A stretch of DNA of 64,000 nucleotides. It comes from Balanoglossus misakiensis. Lineage: Eukaryota; Hemichordata. The notes beneath the pieces are model-generated. The model did not search any database, had not been told where the DNA came from, and was given only the letters and a program-made list of their open reading frames with translations. The first letter of the stretch is position 1; each line of letters starts with the position of its first letter. The position numbers and the translations under genes are program-made. The stretch spans positions 1,364,001 to 1,428,000 of the forward strand of contig CM082587.2 of the NCBI GenBank assembly GCA_040954595.2, read 5' to 3'. Shown one piece after another: positions 1-19,702 of this stretch.

Positions 1-3000
1 GCAACATTATTGACATCAAGACCAAACTTCGGAAAGGTCATTTCATTTATAGCATAAAAACATAGCTCCGGGTAGCATCATGTTCCCCCCCTTCCTCGAG
101 CGATCACTTCCGCGCGCCATATTGCTCTTTACCTCCCGTTTACCCAATTTCGAATATCCTATTGTTTCTCGGGTTTGAAGTACGTGTTTCTGCAAACTTC
201 AAAAATAAAATCTGCCGTATAGTCTCCAATATGGTGTACCAGTCGTTTCGAAACTTGAATGCTATCGAGTTACGGGCCATACGGACCCGTGGGCCTACAG
301 TAAGCCTCGGTAATGATTTATGTACGGCATGAGGTATAAGTCCTCTGGCAAACCAGGGTAAAATCCAGAGAAATGAAAATGACCATCTTTGATTGTGCCT
401 GTCGTAAGTAAGCGTATACTCTTCCACATAAATATAACCCGCACGTCTGTAATTCACTTCGTATCACTTGTAGCAAGGTGTTAATTCTATCATAACTCTC
501 TGTTACAATATGGACAGAGTTCCAGGAAAAAATTTCAATTCCGAACAAAAACCCGCATGTCTCCATTGTCATCTTGCCTGTTCAGAAAAAAAAATATTAG
601 TGAGAGAAAGTAATTGACTTCGCCGATAAAGTCGCTGGTACCGCCATAAAAATTTAGAGACAGTATTTCCTCACACAGTGTCAGGGTAGAATAAGAAAAT
701 CACAATACTTTAGGGCCACATGCACAGAGACTGTGGACATGGCAGAAATAGATAACAAATAAGGCTTAAAATAGACCGAAACGCTAGCCGAAAAAAATAT
801 GAACAAGAAACTTTGCGGATAAACGCCGTATAAAGACAGTTCTGTCCGTTCTCCACCCCCCCCCCCTCGGGCCTTACACGCACAGCGAAATTCAAGCTAA
901 CTTTTATCGTTGTCGGCTCAACTTAGATTTCCACAGAAGTCTGTTTGCGTAGATTTTTAAAATAAAAGATGAACAGCGCCGCGAACACGAACAGTGGAAA
1001 CTGACTAACCGGAGCCAACTGAACACAGTGATATCTCTATACCTCGTCACATTTGGCTGCTTATCTGGTAAAACACTCCAAAATATAAAATGAATTACTA
1101 CTGGCCCGCGAGAGTGTCAGAATACATGTCAGACACACAATCTCCGATATGTATAAACATCGACCCGGAGAAGCGTCTCGTATTCTATAATTGAAACGTA
1201 TTATCGGCGATTCTTATCAGTCGGCTCCCATTGTTTCGCTGGTACACGTAGAAGAACGGTGCAGTAACACGTGTTCCGGCTCTGCTGTAAACTCTTTTAA
1301 AACATATGCGAATTAAATGGGAGCGTGCTTGCCGTGTATTTTAGTGTAAATCCAGCCCCGTATATCATCCACTCAATGCTACTTGGAAATTCATTACCTG
1401 TATAATGTGTTTTATCTCGAGACGGCGAGTCCTCATTTGAATATGATCGGGCCGCGTATATTCATTTCACTCGGAGTCGAAGCAAAGCGAGGACGTTTTT
1501 TTTTGCCTTTAGCGCTAATGTTCCAACGTTTGTTGGCAGGAAAAATGACGTTGGCGTAGATTTTGTACCTTAAGTTACTTACTGCACACAGGAGACGGGC
1601 GGTCGAGGTCTCTCCTGAACAGAAAGCGCGGCTGTTGCGATATGACGGTCGAGGGATAAGATATTCCTTGTGCTTATGCAAATCTATGGACTGGCAGAGG
1701 TGACCCGTATTTTTATGTCCTCACCCACCGTCCTATCAGTTTAAAAAATAGGGGAGTACAAAACGCTGGCGTAAATGACAAAAAATACCACAGAATCGAA
1801 CTAACCAAAGACGTGACCAATAAATCAGCTGAGGTGTTATGTGGTGGTTTGTCCACAACTCCGTCTCACCACACAGTTCAGATTTGGCAAAAAAAAAAAA
1901 ATGCATCAGTGAAAGGAACTGAGATTGTTATGCGCATGCGCACTGTGAACATAAACCTCTGGCAAAAAAAAAGTTTGCGCTCGTGCAAATTCAAAGAACA
2001 GCAAGTTACATGCAACTTTTCGTGCGTATAAAATCAGAACTTTTTGCAGTTTAATTAAAATATAAATGAATTACCTTTATGTTGTGTTCTTCTAATCGTT
2101 CTTCTTCTAGAAAAAAACCCCAACAAATCCAAAGTTGTTTCTGTAAATGAGATAAAAAGTTTATATGATAAAATCGCTCTTATAAGTTATAATACAGGCA
2201 GATGTTAGCATATTATTATCGAAATTATGTTTGACATGTGACGTTTGATGTGAAGCAAATTCCGCTCTTTGTACTGGAGGAGGGGTCCCGATCTCTTTAG
2301 ATGGGTATTCGATGCGTATGAATAGAAATAAAATAATAAAATTGGTCGCAGTTAAGATTGCATTAATTTCAGTTTCACATCTGTGTGTGTACATAGACTT
2401 TATCATCACTAGACTGATTTATTAGCGAGATATAATCAAAAACGGCATACAGAATACTTCTTTGTATACATGGACCTCAGACAGAGCGATAGGGACGTGC
2501 GGCCTTCGGCGGGGCCATCGCGCTCTATATTGTGACTCAGTACTCGTCGATCCAGGATATGGATTTTTGATTAGAAGTGATTTTTATTTAGAATATAAAT
2601 CCTATAGTATTAGAATATATATAATATTATATTATATATCTCTGATTTTTGTACGAGAGGTTTATTTTTAATTATCAGATAACGTTTTTGCAGTTTTCGT
2701 CCCTTCGTTGAGATTGCAAAGTGTGATATCCGAGCTTGAGGGGGGGGGGGGTTGTGCTGGATGGATAGCTGGCTGGTTATTCTGATAGGGCTGTGTGTAC
2801 GTCCTAGGCAAAACAGTCGAAGTCTTTGTTCAGTTTGGTAGCAGTGGCGATGTGATTGCAATTATTGAACAATTAGAGCTCATTGTAAGGGTTGCAGGTG
2901 ATGCTTCGAACGAGGACCGTGCCACGCAGGTGATGCCGATAAACGCCACGCTCGGAAAACAAACAGTTTAAAAGCTCTTCATGTAGCTACAATAGACATG

Positions 3001-6000
3001 GACACAAAATATTGTGAGGCAAAGAGACTCCAATTTTTGTTTCTCCTAACTAATGAATATAAAAACAATTGTGCTCATGTTTGTTGGTGTTCCATATACA
3101 CCACTGCTTTTAGTATTACGCCGTTTGTAATGATAGAAAAGAGTGAGAGAGAGAGAGAAAAAAATCAGCTTTGCCACGTCAAAGAACGGAAAACAAATAC
3201 AGGGCCAAGTTTCTGGTCAATCTACTTATTAGAAACTGACATAGCAAGTATGGAGGCGACAAAGGTTGACTAACTGTTTTTATTCCGTTCCGACCCGGAT
3301 AACAAACTCTGCCACCAAAAGCGATCGGGCCACGTGATTGACAAATCAGTTCTTTTCTCGTGTCGTATAAGTTTAATGATCTCACAATAAATTTTAAAGT
3401 TATGAAATTGAGTTTTTAAAGTGGTTAACTGTTTGCTTTTCGTTGAAAATGTACATATGTACTTAAGCTGAAAGTTTCATTCGGGCAAAACTGGCTGGTA
3501 GTTGAACGCGCGCGCGAGCTGCCACCTGCGCGTCTCATGCAAAACGTATCGCTTGGTTTAACTTTTGACTTGGCCTGCTTTCTGATTATTATTTATTTGC
3601 ATTTCTTCATGAAAATCTACTCCGAACTTTATTAGAGTCTCTTTACTTGGCCCTTAGCCTCGTTCGAGAGGGGTTGGGTCTGTCACTCGTCTTTGACAGG
3701 TTCGTATGTGTGTGTCTGTGTGTCTCCCCCGTTATTGGTAGAACCCCTTTGTTAAACTCGTCAGCGAGTAGTAGTGAGTTCACGGATGCGTTTGAAAAAA
3801 AAAATAAGTCGGTACTCATCCTGTATCACGAACCTCCCAAAATGAGGCCTCGGATTTTTGATAACGACGTATTCAAGGCTGGCCAAAGATTTTATTTAGT
3901 AATCTAGTTACCATAGTAACATCTTTTTATCTCTCTGCGCAGGAGTTTTGTGTTGAATAGAAATCGTAAATTTAGAGGTGTAATAGCCGCTGCTGCACAT
4001 CGCCTTCGATGTGATGAACACAGCAACGTCGGTCACTGAAAGGTCACAAATCACTTTACGACGGAAAAAAACCCTCAAAAACCTACAATAAAAGAAAAAA
4101 AAGTTTTCGCTTGTTGTTATTAATTTACTGGTACGGTTATATCGTTTATTATGAGCGAAATTATGAGAAATTTTGTTGGAAAACAGCAGTCCTCGGGCTT
4201 GACGTCCCACAAGTGTTTTGGAGTTATCTCGTCAATGAAAGTTGTAGGCGGACGGCGCACTTCAAAACAGCTGAGTTTTTGTCAGAAATCTTTCCCTCAT
4301 TCCGACCCTGATAAATAGGATACTAATACAAATCTAATGACAAGCGAACAATGTGTCAATAACACTGAAAAAAAAATTCTTTTTCGCTTTCGACAGATTT
4401 TATTTAACCGGTGCGCCTGTTCTCATAGGCCTTTTTTTTTTGCCTTTTTTCTTCTTTGAAACGGAAAAGTGGAACCGAAGAACGCGGTGGAGATTATATC
4501 AGCAATAAAGGGGGAAATCCAGCCAAAACTCCCCACCAAGAAGCAATTGAAAAATGAAGTATATGAAAGATGAAGAGATAGGGTTTGGTCGTTCTCCGGA
4601 AAATCAGTCATGTTTCCTAGTGGCACGCGTCAACGGCCTCGTTTCTCTACTGCAGATGGCAGCACTCGTTTAGATCGGGCCACGATAAAGCCGTGTATTT
4701 CAGCCAAACATGTTTAATATAGCCCGCTTTTGATTCATTTTTTCTCCTTTTTCTTTTGTTTTCAGAATATGTTAATTATTATGTTAATGTGGTAAAAGTT
4801 TTTCCCCTCCAACTGTGCGATAGACTTCAGACAAAAAAGCCAAAACAATAGGATGTTGAAAATTGAGAGATTTTTTTCCCCGCTGGTGAACGCTGTCCGC
4901 ATCCTATCTGCTCAATCTCATTCCAGTTCGTATTTCCCGCATCCACATTACCGTTCTCTCAGAAACTGGGATTTTGTATGGCGCGATTAATATACTATTA
5001 AAAATTCATTGCGTTCGGAGTTAAGAAGATAATCACCAGAGAATAATGGGACGCTTACGCTGAGCTTTGGACCAAGGCTCCCCACCCTGTAGTAACTACC
5101 AACGACCCTGATTAAAGACACATTTTTCAATCTCATATACAACACAAGTATACAAAGTACACATTTGAGAAAATCCGGCTAATTCTTCCGCACGGTTGAG
5201 TTGATTGCAAAAAAATATAATAATAGCCCCTCCCTATTGTAGGGGAAAGTTGACTACCTTTACAGATACAGCGGCAGATTGCACTTCTTTCCCTCTCTCC
5301 GTTCGCGCTCGCGTCCGCGGTGTCGTCAGGGCAACAGAGTATACAAATTAAACTGAAGAAGAAATAGAACTGTGAAACTTACAAAATAGGTAAAAGAAAA
5401 AGTTAATCGCCCTTACAATAAGTTCGTTTTGAAGCCAGTGCACCAGGATTAACGCGAAATTTATTTTTGATTGGCATGGAAACAGACGTATGCGTAATTT
5501 GACCATTTTGAGTAGCATAATCTAAAGATGTCTTGAGGAAATAAACGAGAGAAAAAAGTTTCAGACTTTGATTTTCGAGGCGCGTACTACCAGTAATAAA
5601 CGGACTGGATAAAAGTTGTCTGATACACACACATTTCATTAAAAAGGGATCAAGAAGCGACCTCAAGGGAACTAGAATGAATTCAATTAACGTGTCACAG
5701 AAAATACCATTGATTGAAAAAAAACTCGCTCCTTGCTTGATTAATGTATAAACACGCAAACTTTAATTAGCGTACAGACTGAAAGTGCATAGCTTTCTAA
5801 AAATATAACAATACCATCTCCTGAACATCGGTAGCTATTTTAGGAGGGATGTATCGGGTGTACGGGACGCCATTGTCGCGACCAAGATAACCACCTCAAC
5901 ACTCAGTGTTGTTGAACATTTTCGCCAAAAATAGATATGAGATTCATACAGGTACCTTGCGTATTTAGTTGTTATGGTGCGTTCTCCGATGATTCGAGGA

Positions 6001-6850
6001 TATTTGGTTGATATGTACGTGTGGAGGACGAAGGATGTAGCTGGAACGGGGAGAGAGGGGGGAGGGAGAGGGGGATCGAGAGAGAGGGGGAGCGAGAGAG
6101 AGAGACGGAGAGAGAGAGAGACACAGAGAGATATTCAATGTCTCATTGCACTTTATTTAATTAATACTGATTTAGTAGCATTTAGTAGCAAATCATAGGC
6201 AACCACGACTTGACTCAGACATGTGTACCTCTCCAACGACCACATGTAGGCATAAACGATCACCCAACAGCTCTTTGTTGCTTTACATGACGGGAGAGCG
6301 CGCTGAACGCTCGCCCCAGCTTCGCAGGACAAATGGAGCGCGCGTGCGTCTTGGTTTCTTACATTTGCCACTCTTTGTAGCCGTATTATGTGGACTTGAT
6401 GACGGGTGCATCATTGCATTGGTTGATGCCATTAAAATGTATTGAAATTCAAGCTGTGTATTGGGGGAGATAGATGAAGAGAGAAGAGAGCGAGAGAGGC
6501 AGTGACAGAAAAAAAAAGTCGGTTGGGGGCTAGATGGTACGCATGCGCAGTAACATTTTGCTGCAGGTGCATGCATGGCTGGAGTTTGCAAGTTTAGCGC
6601 GAGTTGAAGTTGCCGCTTCCACCGAAATTATATTTATAGCAAGAGCTTCTGATTGGTAGAGGGGGGTCATCATTTGCGTGCATAGTATAGCTACTCCCAT
6701 TAATTATCTTCACACGTTCAAAATACAACCTTTTGTGAGCGCAACAAGACCGCGGCAAAACGATCTGTATTTTCTTGCATATTAAATTCCTATTTATTAA
6801 CTATTAAACGCAATTTCGTTATGAATACTTTATATCTGGATCCAAATCGC
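1..6850. other. Upstream flank of PRDM12, no gene recognised
   Basis: I find no coding exon with recognisable protein family content on either strand. Open frames here are short (about 120 codons at most), lack domain motifs and are not bounded by convincing splice signals. The stretch is AT-rich with several mononucleotide runs and a GA-rich block near 6051-6132. Because it lies directly upstream of a PRDM12-type developmental regulator, it probably holds promoter-distal regulatory DNA, but that is inference from position; no conserved element can be identified from one sequence alone. Confidence 0.5.
6051..6132. repeat. GA-rich low-complexity tract
   Basis: An imperfect purine tract made of GA and GGGA units, roughly 80 bp long, lying about 0.8 kb upstream of the PRDM12 first exon. 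Such tracts are common microsatellite-like sequence; no coding meaning is assigned to the arginine/glutamate-rich frame that runs through it. Confidence 0.8.
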
Positions 6851-6851
6851 A

Positions 6852-6858
6852 TATAAAA
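6852..6858 (+). promoter_or_regulatory. TATA box candidate of PRDM12
   Basis: The heptamer TATAAAA ends on the A of an ATG at 6858. If it acts as a TATA box, transcription would start near 6880, so that ATG would be upstream of the mRNA. The next in-frame ATG at 6951 (A at -3, G at +4) then becomes the first start codon. The spacing is why I chose 6951 as the PRDM12 start. Confidence 0.45.
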
Positions 6859-6950
6859 TGCACATTAAAGGGCAGATTCTGTCATATTTTTCTTACAACT
6901 ACATCTTGACCGGACAGCCGCCGCTCACGGCCGATAAAAGCCGACTAACT

Positions 6951-15628
<8,678 letters not shown>

Positions 15629-16461
15629 AAGAACCTAGGGGGTCATCAATGGCTAGATGTGTAGATTTGGCCATTCACAAAAAGTTATGCAAATCAAGTT
15701 AAAGGTGAGACGACAATGTGATGGACAACAGCTTCAGAAAAGGAAGGAGGCCTGCTTCCATTGGTTTTGCATCGACCAAGTTAATAAACACTGGGGTAAC
15801 CAAAAATGCAACAGGAAGACAAGTGCAAGAAGTTCACATGAACTTGAGATTTAATACAGTCAAATATAAAGTACAGGTACGATATGAATACACTTACTGA
15901 GGAAACTATTCATGCACATCATTTTGCAAACATATATACATAAACACACCAGGCACCAGAGGTTTTGGTGCACAACCGGCTGACATCAGTATTTTGAAGT
16001 CCTGAGCAACTATACCCACCGCATCGCACCAGAAGGAACGAGTACACTGCAAGGGGAACAACGAAGGTATCACCCTACATTCTGTGTTGATTACTGTATA
16101 TGCTAAAGTACATCACACAGGCTTGCCACAAAACAAACAATATATTTACCGTTATGTGACATGGAAGGGCAGTATATTAGAAACTGGCAAAGTTTTTACA
16201 AACTCCAGAAAGGAGATTAGAAGTCTATGCAATACGTTTGATACACATGTATAACCTTCTTTTATATATACTCATGGTATTTTTATTACTTATGCAAAAA
16301 AGGATATACTTTGTTCAACAAAGGGAGTACTGATATTTATGCAATAAAACAATATGTCTAATAGTTGAGTCTTACTGCCATTAATCCCATGCAAAAATAC
16401 ATACATTGTATGTTTATATCTGCAGGTATTTATCTATGTAAGTATGTATTATCAACTGGTC
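15629..16461. other. Convergent 3' flanks of PRDM12 and the aminotransferase
   Basis: This stretch holds the 3' untranslated regions of two tail-to-tail genes. On the plus strand AATAAA occurs at 15783-15788 and 16343-16348 for PRDM12; on the minus strand AATAAA (TTTATT on the plus strand) lies at 16282-16287 for the aminotransferase. If the distal PRDM12 signal is used, the two transcripts overlap by roughly 100 nt. No additional coding exon is seen. Confidence 0.6.
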
Positions 16462-18495
16462 TCAGCAATATTTCTTGGCAGCTTGGCAAACTTTCTTTAC
16501 AGCGTTCACCAACACATCTTGTCCATGATATGTAAAGCATATGCGGGCACAGTTCTTGAAACTACCAGTGGCAGAGAACCTAAGAAAAATCACACAGATC
16601 AAATCGTCACTACTAAGGTTAGAAGCAGGGAAGAAAAGTTATTTCGTATTCTTAAAATCAACACAAACCATGCAGAAGTTCTTGGACCAATCATCATCCG
16701 TGATGTTTCTCTGATGTTTGGTTATTGTATCAAAAATGTATAAGAGACACTTATATTTACCTGATGCCTGGAGCAAATGATACACCGTACTCTTTTGTGC
16801 AAAAATGATTCACCTCTGTTGAGTCTACTTTCTCAGGAAATTCCACCCAGATGAAGAAACCACCCTATACATACAAAACAAAACATGCATGTTCAATGGT
16901 GTCAGGCAATGATGCTGCATCTAAAATTACCACAAAAACAAAATCATTCATCTCTAATCAAAGTAAGATCGCAATCCACGGACTGAAAAGACTAACCTCG
17001 GGTTTTGAGACTACAACTCCTGCCGGCATTTCATCCTGCATAGTTTGATAAACTGCATCCAAATTGTTCTTGTACTTTTGACGTATCGCCTCTATATGTT
17101 TGGATATCAGTCCCAGTTCTAAAGCACTTGCTATTATCCCAGATGTGTAGTTGTTCCAACCTCCTCCACTCATGACTACACCACTGTTAAACAAAGAGAT
17201 TCCAGCATTAAGTTACTTCCTTGCCATTCGGTTGGTACCGAACAATGCACAAAGTATCTGTCTATTTCTGGTATATCTCGTGATACTTTACTTACGATGA
17301 ACGGATAATTTTCATAAGTATCGACGGCGCTTCCATCCATCCAAGCCTCATTCCAGGACCCAGCAACTTAGAGAACGACCCATTGGAAATCACATGACCC
17401 TTGTAGTCAGGGTCTGTCTTCTTGTCGTAAGCGAACAGTCGTTTGGGTGGAGGAAGAAATTCATCATGTGACCTCTCACCAGGTGCAACTGCATACGACA
17501 GCAAGTTATAGACGTCATCGCAGATTACCAGAATGTTGTATTTCCGAGCAAGTTTCACTATCTGCTCACATTTTTCTGTGAATGGAATACAAAAGTTTCC
17601 TGATTCGAACAAAATCATTTAGACCAAGATTAACTGAACAAATGAAAATTACAAATGAACAGTTCCAATGGAGAAAGTTGACCAATTGCAAGGGGATTTC
17701 CCAATTGTTACCTTCAGAGAGACATGAACCTTTAGGATTGTTGAATGTTGGAATCAGGTACATCAGAGACCAGTATGGTTGTCTCTCAGTCACCTCATGT
17801 GTGGACGTCTTCTGATGTTCCTTGAGAAGTGTATCCAACTTCTCCATATTGATGCCGGTCTCATCATATGGCACTGGGCATCGTGACACAAGTAAAAGAG
17901 TCAGCTATAGAGAAAAACTAGCGGCATACAAATCCAACGTCAGTCTATAATGATATTAGATTACTACAACTTATTTTGTGGAGAAGGATAATGTTGTTGT
18001 AAATACCTGGCACAGTTTTCATTCCCAAGTCTTTCTTGAATAGTTCTAAAGCAATGAAATATGATGGATCTTCAAGGAAAACGATGTCTCCTCTATTAAA
18101 GAACATCGATGCCACCATGTAAAGACCATGTGAGGCCCCACATGTTACCATTAAATCTTCACTGAAAGAAACAATATAGAAACACCCGTTAAAAACAAAA
18201 GGCCAGAATGAAAGGTCACCCAGGGGTCATGAAAGTGGCTATTGGTTGGAGCTACAATGTACCTGTCCACTTCGTCTTTGTATCCTTCGGTCAAAACTTT
18301 CGACATTTGCCATCGGAATTTACAATCTCCTTGTCTGCATCCATATTGAAAAAGATAGCCATTTTCTGATTGCTGAAACAAGAGAAATATTTGTTAAATT
18401 GTGTTCTATACTTAGACAAGGGCAATAACTATGTGTATACATACATACATATACACATACATACAACATACGTACGTACGTACGTACAAACATAG

Positions 18496-18528
<33 letters not shown>

Positions 18529-18887
18529 CACGCACGCACGCACGCACACACACACACACACACATACCTACGTACGTACGTACATACATACATACATACA
18601 TACATACATACATACATACATACATACATACATACATACATACATACATACATACATACATACATACATACATACATACATACATACCAAGGTCACCCCC
18701 GGGGACCTACCAATCTATGCTGGGTCGCCTTGCTCAGTATGTCGATGCAAGCCTCCAGCTCAGGTTTGTCAGGAGCGCCGATTTCTAGTTTTATCGCACT
18801 GTCAGCAACCAAAGAACCCCCGCTTAATTCTTCGAAAACGTGGTTGAAGACGGTTCCCATCTTCTCAGAGTTTCCCGAAGTAGTCAT
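16462..18887 (-). CDS. Class I/II PLP-dependent aminotransferase
   Basis: Minus-strand exons, in transcript order: 18887-18711, 18372-18263, 18161-18007, 17873-17712, 17575-17296, 17183-16997, 16864-16761 and 16579-16462. They join in frame to 430 residues. Fold-type I features: TCGASHG near residue 102 in the PLP phosphate region, IPTFNNPKG before residue 200, CDDVYN with Asp221 and Tyr224 for the cofactor ring and oxygen, [12 protein letters not shown] with Lys271 as the Schiff-base lysine, and Arg404 (CARICF) as the likely substrate-carboxylate arginine. The sequence resembles the broad group that includes fungal YER152C-type and 2-aminoadipate/valine-type aminotransferases; the substrate cannot be read from sequence, so no symbol is given. 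No targeting peptide is obvious. The start ATG at 18887 is the first true ATG of the exon. The fourth exon's acceptor was chosen for phase and the continuity VPVPYDE. Confidence 0.9.
18436..18688. repeat. (ACAT)n / (ACGT) / (AC)n compound microsatellite
   Basis: About 250 bp of ACAT, TACG and AC repeats fill most of aminotransferase intron 1 (18373-18710). On the transcribed (minus) strand the array reads GTAT repeats and so offers many GTATGT donor-like hexamers, beginning about 22 nt after the true donor of exon 1. Long open frames through the array on both strands (Tyr-Val-Cys-Met or His-Thr-Tyr-Ile repeats) are products of the repeat and are not genes. Confidence 0.95.
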
Positions 18888-19702
18888 GTTCACCGGTGTA
18901 AGCACAACTCCAGTCACCCCCGACCTCGATTGTTACGTCTCACTCTCACGTGACTATATAGACAAACAAGACGTATCACGTATATTTAATTTGTGCTTGT
19001 CTGAGGCAGGGTACCAACTATCTCTAGAGGGGAAACAAATTGGGAAAATGTTTTTTTGGACTCCTTTTAACTTGAACCATCAAAAATTTTCAATTACCCC
19101 TTCCCAAGCTTACTGAAGTTTGCTCACCATAAATTAAAACCCCTGATCTTGCCCGACTGGTGGTCATCATATATAATATTGTTTTCTCCCCCGTAGAATT
19201 ATTCTCTACGTAGAACCACCACGCCCCTTTTGCGTGTTCATATTTATTTTCAGTTTTGTGGAACTTTTTTTGGTCGTCAAATGACTTTAATGTTATTAAT
19301 AACTCTCAGACTCACACCACTTGACTAAAAGTACTATTTTAATAGTATAACTACCAGTTGTTTTAGTGTGAAAAGTCATGTTTAGGTAGGAGAAAAGAAG
19401 AATTGGGCGTTAAGCCAGATGCGAAAATCTTAATCCAATCGTGGATGCATCATATCATTCATGTATTGCAAGGAAAACATCCAAAAAATCCTTTAAGATG
19501 CGCATATATATGACCAAGGGATCAGATTATCTAGAGCTACCCACAATGCACCCCGAATCCAATATGGCGAAGATGATATCGTCTGCGTTGTTTTCTGTGT
19601 CAGCAAATAATATCTCGTGTTTTTCAAGGACTTCATAGAGTTTTTGCAAATTTTGACACTTTTACGGTCTTTCAAGGAATGCTAACTTAGATAACGACAA
19701 CT
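18888..19702. promoter_or_regulatory. Divergent promoter region, aminotransferase / GNL1
   Basis: Only 815 bp separate the two start codons of head-to-head genes. The region contains a ZNF143/STAF-type motif, CTACCCACAATGCACC at 19537-19552, followed within about 15 bp by a YY1-like motif, AATATGGCGA at 19561-19570. Both are typical of housekeeping, TATA-less promoters in animals and sit on the GNL1 side, about 140 bp upstream of its ATG. Shared control of both genes is inferred from the arrangement. Confidence 0.6.
19537..19552 (+). promoter_or_regulatory. ZNF143/STAF binding-site candidate
   Basis: The sequence CTACCCACAATGCACC fits the known ZNF143/STAF consensus YWCCCAYAATGCAYYG over nearly its whole length. 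It lies upstream of GNL1 next to a YY1-like ATGGCG core, a combination common in conserved housekeeping promoters. Confidence 0.6.

Noticed and set aside
6858-6950. Upstream in-frame ATG extending PRDM12 by 31 residues
   Set aside because: The ATG overlaps a TATA box candidate, and the extra residues do not resemble PRDM12; the ATG at 6951 has the better context. Not fully excluded.
17882-17915. Alternative acceptor (CTATAG) for aminotransferase exon 4
   Set aside because: It puts the exon out of phase with exon 3; the acceptor at 17874-17875 restores the family sequence VPVPYDE.
18320-18847. Open frames of over 80 codons on both strands with Tyr-Val-Cys-Met or His-Thr-Tyr-Ile repeats
   Set aside because: They are translations of the ACAT microsatellite inside an intron.
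18888-18917. Ten-residue N-terminal extension of the aminotransferase frame
   Set aside because: It begins with GTG, not ATG; the first true ATG is at 18887.
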